A DNA stretch of 64,000 bases, from assembly GCA_022763485.1 (NCBI GenBank), contig JALEGX010000086.1:1-64000 (forward strand), given 5' to 3'. Shown one piece after another: positions 1-9,706 of this stretch; the first letter of the stretch is position 1; each line of letters opens with the position of its first letter. Below the pieces are notes generated by a model. That model was not told the origin of the DNA, searched no databases, and worked only from the letters and a program-made list of their open reading frames with translations. This stretch comes from Paracoccaceae bacterium (GTDB lineage Bacteria; Pseudomonadota; Alphaproteobacteria; Rhodobacterales; Rhodobacteraceae). The position numbers and the translations under genes were made by a program.

Positions 1-357
1 CGCGGCGACGATGATCGCCGCGCAGTGAACGAGCAGCACCAGCTATGAAGAAGCAGGTGGACGCCAGTTCCTACACCATCTCCCGGGACACTACCAAATC
101 GACAGTCGCGGGCGCCCGGTTTCCGGCCTTTGGAGGAGAGATCCAATTGCCTGTGTGGCATCCTGCTTGTTTCACATGTGCTGCTCTGCGCACGGCCACG
201 GGCCGGCATCCGCCCGGTTGATACGCCAGTTATTTCACATGATTACAAAGCTGCGGCTGCGGCTCAACCCATACCCGGTTTCCAGCCCTGCAAACCCGCG
301 CAATTCGCGCAGGGAAGTTCCGCTTGACAGACCAAACGGGACGCTGCTATCAATTTA

Positions 358-371
358 ATTAACACGTTAAT
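358..371. promoter_or_regulatory. Palindrome ATTAAC-AC-GTTAAT upstream of hpaE
   Basis: 6-bp arms, 74 bp before the hpaE start, downstream of a TTGACA at 324. Confidence 0.45.
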
Positions 372-444
372 AAAGAAGCCTGCACGCCAGCTGACCAAAC
401 CGCCCCCATGGTCAGCGCGCGCCATAGATGTCGGAGACCTGACC

Positions 445-1953
445 ATGACCGCTCTTGAAACGAATCTGGCCAAGCTCGACGGGTATCTGTCCCGTTTCAG
501 GGAAACCGGCATCCTGAACCGCATTGCCGGTCAGGACACCGCCGGGTCCGGCGGGACTTTCCAGTCCACCTCCCCGGTCGACAAATCGGTGATCTGCGAC
601 GTCGCCCATGGCACGGCCCAGGATATCGACGCCGCTGCGACCGCCGCCAAGGACGCCTTCGCCGCCTGGCGTGACCTTCCGGCGACCGAACGTCGGCGCA
701 TCCTTCTGAACATCGCAGACGCGATCGAAGCCCGGGCCGAAGAAATCGCGCTGTGCGAATGCTGGGACACTGGTCAAACCCTGCGCTTCATGTCCAAGGC
801 CGCATTGCGCGGGGCAGAAAACTTCCGTTACTTCGCCGATCAGGTGGTGCAGGCGCGTGACGGCCAGCACCTGCAGTCCCCCACGCTGATGAACGTCACC
901 ACCCGCAAGCCGATTGGCCCGGTTGGCGTGATCACCCCGTGGAACACGCCCTTCATGCTGTCCACATGGAAAATTGCTCCGGCTCTGGCGGCAGGGTGCA
1001 CCGTGGTTCACAAACCCGCCGAAGCGTCCCCGCTAACCGCCCGCCTGCTGGTGGAAATCGCCGAAGAGGCGGGCCTGCCGCCCGGCGTTCTGAACACGGT
1101 GAACGGCTTTGGCGAAGACGCGGGCAAGGCGCTCTGCGAACATCCGGCTATCAAGGCCATCGCCTTTGTCGGCGAAAGCAGCACCGGCAGCCTGATCGTC
1201 AAACAAGGGGCGGATACGCTGAAACGCAACCACCTTGAACTTGGCGGCAAGAACCCCGTCATCGTTTTCGACGACGCAGACCTTGAACGCGCCCTGGATG
1301 CGGTGATCTTCATGATCTACTCGATCAACGGAGAACGCTGCACGTCTTCCTCGCGCCTGCTGATTCAGGACACGATCAAGGAAGAGTTCGAAGCTAAACT
1401 GATCGAGCGCGTCAATAACATCAGGGTGGGCCACCCGCTGGACCCTGCAACCGAAATCGGTCCCCTGGTCACCGAAGAGCACTACAACAAGGTGACCTCC
1501 TATTTTGACATCGCCAGGGAAGACGGGGCCACCGTGGCCGCGGGTGGCGAAAAGGTCGGCGACGCAGGCTATTTCGTGCGTCCCACCCTGTTCACCAATG
1601 CCAACAACCAGATGCGTATCGCACAGGAAGAGATCTTTGGCCCGGTGCTGACGTCCATCCCCTTTTCGACCGAAGAAGAGGCGCTGCGCATGGCCAATGA
1701 CATCGACTATGGGCTGACCGGCTATCTGTGGACCAATGACCTGACCCGCGCGCTGCGGTTCACCGACCAGCTTGAGGCCGGGATGATCTGGGTGAACTCG
1801 GAAAACGTGCGCCACCTGCCCACGCCCTTTGGCGGGGTCAAGGCCTCCGGCATCGGCCGCGACGGCGGTGACTGGTCTTTCGAATTCTACATGGAACAGA
1901 AGCACATCGGGTTTGCCACCGGCCAACACAAGATCATGCGCCTCGGCGCCTGA
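445..1953 (+). CDS. hpaE: Aldehyde dehydrogenase, likely 5-carboxymethyl-2-hydroxymuconate semialdehyde dehydrogenase
   Basis: 502-aa ORF with ALDH motifs (ITPWNTPFMLSTWKIAPALAAG, LELGGKNPVIVFDDAD, GERCTSSSRL); first gene of an hpa-type cluster. Confidence 0.85.
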   Translation: MTALETNLAKLDGYLSRFRETGILNRIAGQDTAGSGGTFQSTSPVDKSVICDVAHGTAQDIDAAATAAKDAFAAWRDLPATERRRILLNIADAIEARAEEIALCECWDTGQTLRFMSKAALRGAENFRYFADQVVQARDGQHLQSPTLMNVTTRKPIGPVGVITPWNTPFMLSTWKIAPALAAGCTVVHKPAEASPLTARLLVEIAEEAGLPPGVLNTVNGFGEDAGKALCEHPAIKAIAFVGESSTGSLIVKQGADTLKRNHLELGGKNPVIVFDDADLERALDAVIFMIYSINGERCTSSSRLLIQDTIKEEFEAKLIERVNNIRVGHPLDPATEIGPLVTEEHYNKVTSYFDIAREDGATVAAGGEKVGDAGYFVRPTLFTNANNQMRIAQEEIFGPVLTSIPFSTEEEALRMANDIDYGLTGYLWTNDLTRALRFTDQLEAGMIWVNSENVRHLPTPFGGVKASGIGRDGGDWSFEFYMEQKHIGFATGQHKIMRLGA

Positions 1954-1977
1954 CCCATCAGATCTCGGGAGGATATC

Positions 1978-2829
1978 ATGGGAGAAATCGTACTCGCCGC
2001 CAAGATGACCCACGTGCCGACCATGCTCATGTCCGAGCAGGACGGCCCGATCAAAGGCAAGCGCCAGGCCGCAATCGATGGCCACCGCGAAATCGCTCGG
2101 CGGGCGAAGGCGCTGGGCGCCACCACCGTCATCATCTGCGACACCCACTGGGTGATCAACGCAGGTTTTCACATCAATGCCAACGCCCGATTCGAGGGGC
2201 TGTTCACGTCAAATGAGTTCCCGCAGTTCATTCAGGATCTGCCTTACGCCTATGACGGCAACCCGGAGATGGGCGATGCAATCGCACGGATCGCCTCGGA
2301 CAAAGGGGCCTATACGCTGTGTCATCATCTGGACAGCCTTGAGCTGGAATATGGCACGCTGGTTCCGATGCGTTTCATGTCCCGCGAACACGAGATGAAG
2401 GTCGTTTCGGTGGCCGCCTGGGCCACCGTGCACGATCATGACGAAAGCCGTATTGTCGGTGAAGCCATCCGCGAGGCTGTGGAGGCCAGCGATGAAAAGG
2501 TCCTGCTGGTCGCCTCCGGCTCGCTGTCACACAAGATCTGGGCGAACAAGGACTATGCTGCCAACAACGGCACCTTCACCATTTCGAGCGAGTTCAACCG
2601 ACAGATGGACCTGCATGTGCTGGAGATGTGGAAGAACGGCGACCATGCCACCTTCCTGAAGATGCTGGGTGACTATGCCAGCTTCTGCTGCGGCGAAGGC
2701 TCCATGCATGACACGGCCATGCTCTACGGCGCGCTGGGCTGGGACACCTACCGGGGCAAATGCGAAGTTGTGACCGACTATTTCCCCTCTTCCGGCACGG
2801 GTCAGACCAACGTGATCTTCCCGGTCTGA
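1978..2829 (+). CDS. hpaD: 3,4-dihydroxyphenylacetate 2,3-dioxygenase (class III extradiol dioxygenase)
   Basis: 283-aa ORF, N-terminal AAKMTHVPTMLMSE and CDTHWVINAGFH typical of HpaD; RBS GGAGG upstream; cluster context. Confidence 0.88.
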   Translation: MGEIVLAAKMTHVPTMLMSEQDGPIKGKRQAAIDGHREIARRAKALGATTVIICDTHWVINAGFHINANARFEGLFTSNEFPQFIQDLPYAYDGNPEMGDAIARIASDKGAYTLCHHLDSLELEYGTLVPMRFMSREHEMKVVSVAAWATVHDHDESRIVGEAIREAVEASDEKVLLVASGSLSHKIWANKDYAANNGTFTISSEFNRQMDLHVLEMWKNGDHATFLKMLGDYASFCCGEGSMHDTAMLYGALGWDTYRGKCEVVTDYFPSSGTGQTNVIFPV

Positions 2830-2834
2830 ACCGA

Positions 2835-2857
2835 CCGGAATTTTACAAAAATTCCGG
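2835..2857. repeat. Palindromic element A (10-bp arms)
   Basis: CCGGAATTTTACAAAAATTCCGG. Confidence 0.85.
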
Positions 2858-2858
2858 G

Positions 2859-2881
2859 CCGTTTTCTTGGTAAGAAAACGG
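2859..2881. repeat. Palindromic element B (10-bp arms)
   Basis: CCGTTTTCTTGGTAAGAAAACGG, 1 nt after element A. Confidence 0.85.
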
Positions 2882-2911
2882 TTCCGCCCACCTCCAAACT
2901 CGGAGCTTTTC

Positions 2912-3766
2912 ATGCGCCTTGCCACCTATTCCGCCGACGGCCAGACCCACTATGGCGCGATCACCGACGATGGTGCCATCGCGCTGAGCCCCCGCTTTCC
3001 CCAATGGGCCACCCTTTATGAGGCGATCGCAGCGGGGGGAATCGCCGACCTTGCCCAGGCCGCCCGGAACGCAACCGTCACCCATGTCGATTTCGATTAT
3101 GACATGGTGATGCCCGATGCCCGCCGCATCCTCTGCGTCGGCGTCAACTTCCCGGACCGCAACGCCGAATACAAGGACGGAAGCGCACAGCCGAAATACA
3201 TGTCGCTCTTCCCGCGCTTTGCCAGCGGCTTTACCGGCCACAACCGCCCGCTGATCCGCCCGCCGGAGAACCACACGCTGGACTATGAAGGTGAAGTCGC
3301 CATCGTGATCGGCAAGACCGGCCGACGCATCGCAGCCGAAGACGCCTATGACCACATCGCCGCGCTGACCCTGTGCAACGAGGGAACCATTCGCGACTGG
3401 GTGCGCCACGCCAAGTTCAATGTGACCCAGGGCAAGAACTGGGATCGCTCCGGCGCAATTGGACCCTGGCTTGTTCCCTTTACCGATGCGGCGCAGCTGG
3501 ATGACGCCCGCATCGTCACCACCGTCAACGGCGAAGTTCGGCAAGACGACACACTGAACCGGATGATGTTCCCGATCCGTGAGGAAATCGCCTATATCTC
3601 CACCTTCATGACCTTGCAGCCCGGCGACATCATCGTGACCGGCACCCCCACTGGCGCCGGGGCCCGCTTTGATCCGCCCCGCTATCTTGCGCCCGGTGAT
3701 GTGGTTGAGATCACCGTCGACGGCATCGGGACCCTGCGCAACACCGTAGAGGATGAACAGCCATGA
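2912..3766 (+). CDS. Fumarylacetoacetate hydrolase family protein (HpaG-like isomerase/decarboxylase role possible)
   Basis: FAH motifs (ILCVGVNFPDRNAEY, DYEGEVAIVIGKTGRRI, GDIIVTGTPTGAGAR). ATG at 2912 preferred over 2867 because 2867-2911 overlaps a hairpin. Confidence 0.85.
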   Translation: MRLATYSADGQTHYGAITDDGAIALSPRFPQWATLYEAIAAGGIADLAQAARNATVTHVDFDYDMVMPDARRILCVGVNFPDRNAEYKDGSAQPKYMSLFPRFASGFTGHNRPLIRPPENHTLDYEGEVAIVIGKTGRRIAAEDAYDHIAALTLCNEGTIRDWVRHAKFNVTQGKNWDRSGAIGPWLVPFTDAAQLDDARIVTTVNGEVRQDDTLNRMMFPIREEIAYISTFMTLQPGDIIVTGTPTGAGARFDPPRYLAPGDVVEITVDGIGTLRNTVEDEQP

Positions 3767-4563
3767 CCCCCCAGGATCACGCCCGCGCCGCCGCCGACCT
3801 GTTGCAGGCCGAGGCCTCGGGCCAGCAAATCAGCCTGCTGTCCCTGCGTCATCCTAAAATGGACATGGATGATGCCTATGCGGTCCAGAATGCCATCTTC
3901 GAACAAAAGTTGGCACAGGGCCGCAAGGTGATCGGCTGGAAGATCGGCCTCACCTCCAAGGCGATGCAATATGCGCTCAACATCGACATCCCCGACAGCG
4001 GGATCCTGTTTGACGACATGGCCTTTGACACCGGCAGCACGGTTCCCAAGGGGCGCTTCATCCAGCCCCGCATCGAAGCCGAGATCGCCTTTGTGATGAA
4101 ATCCGCCATCGGCGGGGCCGACATCACCCGCGAAGACGTGATTGCCGCCACCGACTACGTCACCCCTTCGATCGAGATTCTGGACACCCGGATCCTGCGG
4201 GCCGACCCCGAAACCGGTCGCGCCCGCAATGTCTTTGACACGATCAGCGACAATGCCGCGAACGCCGGTATCGTGCTGGGGGCCGAGCGCCACGCCGTTG
4301 ACGCCTTTGACCTGCGCTGGGTTGGTGCGCTGACCTTCCGCAACGGCGAAATCGAGGAAACCGGGCTGGGCGCAGGCGTGCTGAACGATCCGGTCGAAAG
4401 CGTGGTCTGGCTGGCCCGGCGCATGGCACAATACGGCCAGAGCATCGAACCGGGTCAGATCATCCTGTCCGGCAGCTTCATCCGCCCCGTCGAATGCCCG
4501 GCCGGCACCCGGATCCACGCCGATTTCGGAACCTTCGGCTCTGTCGACATCAACTTCGAGTGA
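3763..4563 (+). CDS. hpaH: 2-oxo-hept-4-ene-1,7-dioate hydratase
   Basis: 266 aa, hydratase/decarboxylase family sequence (KVIGWKIGLTSKAMQ, PRIEAEIAFVM); overlaps the previous stop by 4 nt. Confidence 0.87.
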   Translation: MTPQDHARAAADLLQAEASGQQISLLSLRHPKMDMDDAYAVQNAIFEQKLAQGRKVIGWKIGLTSKAMQYALNIDIPDSGILFDDMAFDTGSTVPKGRFIQPRIEAEIAFVMKSAIGGADITREDVIAATDYVTPSIEILDTRILRADPETGRARNVFDTISDNAANAGIVLGAERHAVDAFDLRWVGALTFRNGEIEETGLGAGVLNDPVESVVWLARRMAQYGQSIEPGQIILSGSFIRPVECPAGTRIHADFGTFGSVDINFE

Positions 4564-4567
4564 CCCC

Positions 4568-5350
4568 ATGCCTGCCCCCAAGAACACTTTCAAACAAGCC
4601 CTGAACGAAGGCCGCGCCCAGATCGGATGCTGGGTGGGCCTGGCGGATGCCTATACCGCGGAAATCGCAGCAACCGCCGGGTTCGACTGGTTGTTGGTTG
4701 ATGGTGAGCACGCCCCAAATGATCTGCGTTCGATCCTGGAACAGGTGCGGGTGATTGACGCTTCGAACAGCGCACCGGTCGCGCGACTGCCGATCGGTGA
4801 GACCTGGATGATCAAGCAATATCTGGATGCCGGGGTGCAAAACCTGCTGGTGCCGATGGTCGAAAGCGGTGCCCAGGCCGCCGAGATGGTCGCAGCGGTC
4901 CGCTACCCGCCGCACGGCGTGCGGGGTGTCGGGTCGGCGCTGGCACGTGCGTCGAAGTTCGCCGCAATCCCCGACTACCTGACCACTGCGGATGCAGAGA
5001 TCTGTCTGCTGGTTCAGGTCGAAAACCGCGCCGGACTGGCCGCGCTGGAGGACATCCTGAAGACGGACGTGGATGGTGTCTTCATCGGGCCCTCAGACCT
5101 GTCCGCCGACATGGGCCATATCGGCAACGCCGGCCACCCAGAGGTCGAAGCCGCCGTTCTGGACGCTTTGCAACGGATCGTGGCCGCTGGAAAAGCCGCG
5201 GGTATCCTGACTCTGGATCCCGAAATGCAACGCAAGTGCATCGCACTGGGCGCCACCTTCGTTGCGACCGATATTGACGTTGTACTGTTCGCCAAGGCCA
5301 TCCGGTCTGCGGCCGCCAGGGGGCGGGACCTGCTGTCCGGCGAAGCCTGA
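4568..5350 (+). CDS. hpaI: 4-hydroxy-2-oxoheptanedioate aldolase (HpcH/HpaI family)
   Basis: 260 aa with FDWLLVDGEHAPND, VLVQVENRAGL-like, DGVFIGPSDLSADMGH motifs. Confidence 0.9.
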   Translation: MPAPKNTFKQALNEGRAQIGCWVGLADAYTAEIAATAGFDWLLVDGEHAPNDLRSILEQVRVIDASNSAPVARLPIGETWMIKQYLDAGVQNLLVPMVESGAQAAEMVAAVRYPPHGVRGVGSALARASKFAAIPDYLTTADAEICLLVQVENRAGLAALEDILKTDVDGVFIGPSDLSADMGHIGNAGHPEVEAAVLDALQRIVAAGKAAGILTLDPEMQRKCIALGATFVATDIDVVLFAKAIRSAAARGRDLLSGEA

Positions 5351-5396
5351 TCCGGAACGACGCCCGCCCGGCCACGCGGACCATTCCTGGTGAAAC

Positions 5397-5429
5397 GACA
5401 GGAATCGCATAGGCAATGACAGGAATCGC
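5397..5429. promoter_or_regulatory. Direct repeat GACAGGAATCGC x2 with 21-bp period (candidate AraC-family site)
   Basis: Exact 12-mer at 5397-5408 and 5418-5429, 73 bp upstream of the hydrolase start at 5502; an AraC-family gene closes this module. Confidence 0.5.
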
Positions 5430-5501
5430 GCCTCTCAGGCGCGGTCCGAACCTTCATGTTCTCTTCATCACGAACCGAACGGTCCAAGGATGGAGGACAT
5501 C

Positions 5502-6452
5502 ATGAAACTGACCACCCTCACCACCGCCGCAACCCTGATGGCGACCACCGCTCTGGCGGATATCGAAACCCGCACCGTCAGCTTTGAAAACGAAGGCGCG
5601 ACCCTGTCGGGCACGCTTTACCTGCCCGAAGGCCATGATGGCGGCCCGCTGCCCACCGTGGTCGTGACCGGGGCGTGGACCTCGGTCCAGGAGCAGATGC
5701 CGGCGAACTACGCCCGCGAGATGGCCGAGCGTGGCTTCGCCGCCTTTACCTTCGACTTCCGCGGCTGGGGCAAATCCGGCGACCTGCCGCAGAACATGCG
5801 CTTTGTCGAAAGCCCGGCGGCCAAGACCTCGGACATTCGTGCGGCGTTCGAATTCGTCGCGACCCTGCCCGAAGTGGACGGCGCGCAGATCAACGGTTTG
5901 GGCATCTGTGCCTCGGCGGGCTACATGGTCGACGCGGTTGCGGGCAATGACCTGGTGCGCCGGATCGGTCTGGTCGCGCCCTGGCTGCAGAATGGCGAGA
6001 TCGTCGAAGCGGTCTATGGCGGCGCCGAAGGCGTGGCCGGGCTGATCCAGGTGTCGCAAGCGGCCGAGGAAGCCGGTGGCCAGATCATCCCCGCCGCTGG
6101 CCCCGAGGGCGCCGAGGGCGTGCTGATGCCGATCGGCGGCTACTACTACGAGGCTGACCGGGGCGCGATCCCGGAATATGACAACCAGTGGAACAATGCG
6201 GGCTGGGAAGGCTGGCTGACCTATCACCCGGCGGACAACCCGCAGCGTCTGGAAAAACCCCTAGCCATCGTACATTCCGAAAGCGCGGCAATCCCGCAGG
6301 GGGTCCGGACCTTCCTGTCCGGGTTTGCGGGCGACGCCACCATGCAGTGGCTGGAGGGCGTGACCCAGTTCGACTTCTACGACAACCCTGAAGACGTGAC
6401 ACGCGCGGCGGACACGATGGCCCAGCACTTCCGCCCCGGTGCTGACAGCTGA
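5502..6452 (+). CDS. Secreted/periplasmic alpha/beta hydrolase (dienelactone-hydrolase-like)
   Basis: Signal peptide MKLTTLTTAATLMATTALA; GWGKSGD and nucleophile-elbow-like GLGICASAGYM. Confidence 0.75.
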   Translation: MKLTTLTTAATLMATTALADIETRTVSFENEGATLSGTLYLPEGHDGGPLPTVVVTGAWTSVQEQMPANYAREMAERGFAAFTFDFRGWGKSGDLPQNMRFVESPAAKTSDIRAAFEFVATLPEVDGAQINGLGICASAGYMVDAVAGNDLVRRIGLVAPWLQNGEIVEAVYGGAEGVAGLIQVSQAAEEAGGQIIPAAGPEGAEGVLMPIGGYYYEADRGAIPEYDNQWNNAGWEGWLTYHPADNPQRLEKPLAIVHSESAAIPQGVRTFLSGFAGDATMQWLEGVTQFDFYDNPEDVTRAADTMAQHFRPGADS

Positions 6453-6513
6453 TCGGACAGCGCGGGTCCCTGTGGCCCGCGCACCCCTGTTCACGAAACA
6501 AGGAGAGAAGAAG

Positions 6514-7020
6514 ATGACCCGCAAGCTTGCCACCGCTATCGCCGCCGCCACGCTGATCGGGGGGGCCGCGATGGCGGATCCGGCTGCGATCAGCCAGTCG
6601 ATCACCGATATCGCCGCTGGCGCCGACCGCCATGACTGGCCTCGCGTGCGCGACGCCTTTGCCGACACTGTGACCACAGATTACTCCAGCCTCTGGGGCG
6701 GGGAGCCGATGACCCAAACCGCCGATGATCTGGTGGCAGGCTGGGCCGCATTCCTGCCCGGGTTCGACGTGACCCATCACATGGTGACAAACCACACCAT
6801 CGTGGCCCTGGGAGAGACCACCGCAAGCGCCGAGGCAGATTTCACCGCGACCCACCGCATTGACGATGGACTCTGGGTGCTGGGCGGGCGGTACAGCTAT
6901 GAGCTGGTGAAGACCGACGCGCAGTGGAAGGTCACCAGCATGACCATGACCGCGCTGTGGGAAACCGGCAACCGCGCGCTGGTCGGTGTCGCGGGTGAAC
7001 GCGCCGTCGCTGCGAACTGA
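6514..7020 (+). CDS. SnoaL-like / NTF2-fold family exported protein
   Basis: Signal peptide MTRKLATAIAAATLIGGAAMA; SnoaL-like pattern (DWPRVRDAFADTVTTDYSSLWGG ... WKVTSMTMTALWETGN); ATG at 6514 preferred over the longer ORF. Confidence 0.6.
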   Translation: MTRKLATAIAAATLIGGAAMADPAAISQSITDIAAGADRHDWPRVRDAFADTVTTDYSSLWGGEPMTQTADDLVAGWAAFLPGFDVTHHMVTNHTIVALGETTASAEADFTATHRIDDGLWVLGGRYSYELVKTDAQWKVTSMTMTALWETGNRALVGVAGERAVAAN

Positions 7021-7030
7021 ACGCGCAGCC

Positions 7031-7055
7031 TTCGGGCGGCGTCATCCCGCCCGAA
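7031..7055. terminator. Hairpin between convergent genes
   Basis: TTCGGGCGG-7 nt-CCGCCCGAA, 9-bp perfect stem at the convergent junction; no strong T-tract. Confidence 0.4.
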
Positions 7056-7800
7056 ACGCCGCCGGTGTGGTGCCGAACTTTCGTTTGAAGTGCTGACCGA
7101 AGCGGCTCAGGTCCTGATATCCGACCCGCCATGCAATCTCGGCCACGGTCAGGGCACTGGTTTTCAGCAGGACCGATGCCTGTTCCAGGCGCGCCGAGAT
7201 GACATATTGCAACGGCGACCTGCCTGTTGCGGCCTTGAACGCCTTGGAAAAATGCGTCGCGCTCATCGCCGCGATCCCGGCCATAGCATCCAGCGACAGA
7301 TCTTCACCCAGGTTGTCATGGATGTAGTCCAGAACGCGCCGCAGACGGGCGTCGGCAATCCCTTCATGCCAGACCGGCGTCGGGCGAACCGTTTCGACAA
7401 TCTGTGCCGCCAACGCCCGCTGCATCGTTTCCTGATACAGCACTCCCCCTGCCAGCGCCGTGCTCGATGTCAGGCTGAGATTGAGCAGCAGCGGATCAAT
7501 GTCACCGACGATGGGTGCAAATTCAAAACTGTCCGACAGACCGAACTCGGTCAGAATATCCTGATCCAGATTGACCAGAACGAATTCCAGATCCTCATCA
7601 TATTCGCACAGGCCATCGCTGCCCGCGGGCAGGATCCAGCCCTGGTTTCTGGCCAACGGCATATGCTCGGCACGGCCACTGCCATGGGCAAACCGGTGCG
7701 CGGGCTGGTCGTTCAGGAAAATGCCCAGCGACAGGGTCGGAAGCTCAAATGCACCTCCTCCCGCCGGCATGACTGTCCTGTTTGAAACGACTTTGGCCAT
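7042..7800 (-). CDS. AraC family transcriptional regulator
   Basis: C-terminal double HTH (LSLDAMAGIAAMSATHFSKAFKAATGRSPLQYVISARLEQASVLL...GYQDLSRFGQHFKRKFGTTPAAFR). Confidence 0.9.
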   Translation of the reverse strand: MAKVVSNRTVMPAGGGAFELPTLSLGIFLNDQPAHRFAHGSGRAEHMPLARNQGWILPAGSDGLCEYDEDLEFVLVNLDQDILTEFGLSDSFEFAPIVGDIDPLLLNLSLTSSTALAGGVLYQETMQRALAAQIVETVRPTPVWHEGIADARLRRVLDYIHDNLGEDLSLDAMAGIAAMSATHFSKAFKAATGRSPLQYVISARLEQASVLLKTSALTVAEIAWRVGYQDLSRFGQHFKRKFGTTPAAFRAG

Positions 7801-7867
7801 GGCGCAAAGGTAATCGTTTCCACCCCGAATTCAAAGTCCAAGGCAGAGGGATCGTCCGAGATGATGC

Positions 7868-9544
7868 TCAGATCGCGGCGCCGCTGCTGTCACCGCCGAA
7901 CCGCTGCAATACATTTCGGGTCACCTGTTCGACCTGCCAGTCGCGGCGCGTCAGACCATTCACCCACTCACAGGTGGCAGCATTGAATATCTCACCCTGA
8001 CCCCGTGCCCAGTGAACGATCACACCGTTGCCCCGCGTGGCGCGATCCAGGGTCTCGGGAGTGCGCTCACCAAACATCGCCTGCGCTTTGAACTGTGCAT
8101 CCCCATCCCCGATATAGACCGTTTCGCCCCAGACCCCGTGCGCGGGTTCCACATTGGTGGCAAGCCCGAGCGCCAGGATCTGGATCGCCGGGTCCGCCCC
8201 GTCGCTGCCGGTGGGAAAGGGCAGGCCGTCCTCCATCCGGTAATCCACCCCGTCGACCTCATAGCCGAAGATGCGGGAACCCGCGCCCAGCTGATCGCCA
8301 TAGCCCAGTTGCGTTTCACTGAACGCCCAGTGTTCGGGCCGGTAGACCGTGTAGCCGCCACTGCCTTGACCGACACAGCGGCCCAGACCAGCATAGACGC
8401 CTTTCAACCCGTTCGCGCCGAAGGTCTGCGTTCCCGGCCAGTTCACCGGGTCAACCTCCCACGCGGCGGTGACCAGATGCGCCTGATCAGTCCCGACCAG
8501 AGGATCGCGGTCGGCGGTGTATTTATAACAGATCTGGGTGCGGCCCTCGTCCTCGATCCTTGTCTGCCACAGGAAATTCCCGCCAAACCGCGCAACCCGT
8601 CCGCCAGCTTCGACAAAGGCGTCCACCGCGTGGCGCATATTGGCCGTCCAGTATTCGTCGTGACCGACGAAGATCACGCATTTGTGGCGGCTCAGGAGAT
8701 CAGGATCCGCCTCAAGATCATGTTGCGTGGCGAAATCCAGTTCAAATCCCTGCGCTTCGGCCCAGCGCGCGAAATGGCGTTCATAGCTGGCCCATCCAGC
8801 CGAGGCGTATTTCTTGGAATACCCATAGGCGTAGGCCCATTCCATGTAGGGGTAGCGCACCATGCCACCGGGGACATGGGGGGTCTCAGGCACCGCACGC
8901 GGGGCGCCTTCGGGCAGTTTGCAGAACCCTCGTGTCCAAGGACGCTGGGTGGAAACAACCGGAGAGAATGCATTGCTTTCCGGCCCGGTGATCCCCTCGT
9001 AGTGGTTTGATCCGCCCCAGCAATTATAGGCCAGCCAGGTGCCCGTGGCACAGACCAGCAGGTAGGGTGCGGGATCCTTGTCTGGCGCGCGGCGCAGCAG
9101 GAACAGGTGATGTTCTTCAACCCGATCCCCGTCCCGTTCGGCGCTGAGCGTGACCAGATACCCGCCCTCACGCCAGTCCTGTGGGATGGTGAAGTCATAG
9201 GAGCCGTCCCACCCGCAACCGTTGACCGAACAGTCGACGGGCGTGTCCTGATGCTCTCCGGTCAACCCGGTTTCCGACAGCACAGGTTCATGGCGCTGCC
9301 CGTCGCGCGCGACCTCAACGCTCCATTGCGCGGCAGTGGTCGACACCCGCAAGGTCACCGTTTCACCCGGGGCATAGGTCATCCTGTCGGTATAGCCCCA
9401 GATTTCCAGCACGGACGCGTCGCGCGCCGGACCGATATAGTAATTGTCCAGGATATGCCGCGCCTTGGCTCGTGTGCGGGGCGTGGTGGCGGCGCCGGGG
9501 TTTTCCGAATGGCTCATCGGCAGATCCTGTATTTTGGACGGCAA
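7868..9544 (-). CDS. N,N-dimethylformamidase large (beta) subunit-like protein
   Basis: 558 aa; YLLVCATGTWLAYNCWGGSNHYEG, HDEYWTANMRHAVDAFVEAGGRVARFGGNFLWQTRIE resemble the DMFase beta-subunit C-terminal family. Confidence 0.65.
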   Translation of the reverse strand: MPSKIQDLPMSHSENPGAATTPRTRAKARHILDNYYIGPARDASVLEIWGYTDRMTYAPGETVTLRVSTTAAQWSVEVARDGQRHEPVLSETGLTGEHQDTPVDCSVNGCGWDGSYDFTIPQDWREGGYLVTLSAERDGDRVEEHHLFLLRRAPDKDPAPYLLVCATGTWLAYNCWGGSNHYEGITGPESNAFSPVVSTQRPWTRGFCKLPEGAPRAVPETPHVPGGMVRYPYMEWAYAYGYSKKYASAGWASYERHFARWAEAQGFELDFATQHDLEADPDLLSRHKCVIFVGHDEYWTANMRHAVDAFVEAGGRVARFGGNFLWQTRIEDEGRTQICYKYTADRDPLVGTDQAHLVTAAWEVDPVNWPGTQTFGANGLKGVYAGLGRCVGQGSGGYTVYRPEHWAFSETQLGYGDQLGAGSRIFGYEVDGVDYRMEDGLPFPTGSDGADPAIQILALGLATNVEPAHGVWGETVYIGDGDAQFKAQAMFGERTPETLDRATRGNGVIVHWARGQGEIFNAATCEWVNGLTRRDWQVEQVTRNVLQRFGGDSSGAAI

Positions 9545-9706
9545 TTGCTATGTTCCAGCCTTAGTCGCTTTCGGGATCAATCCAAGCCCTCATATTTGGT
9601 GTTTGCTTCAGCCAGACCGCCACCGGATAACCAGGCTAGCTTTTTACCTTAGCGTCAACCGAGCGGGCCGTTTTTTAGACACGGGCCGCCCGGACGCGTT
9701 GCGATG

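Noticed and set aside
1033-2172. 379-aa minus-strand ORF opposite hpaE/hpaD
   Set aside because: Shadow ORF; sense-strand genes have full family motifs
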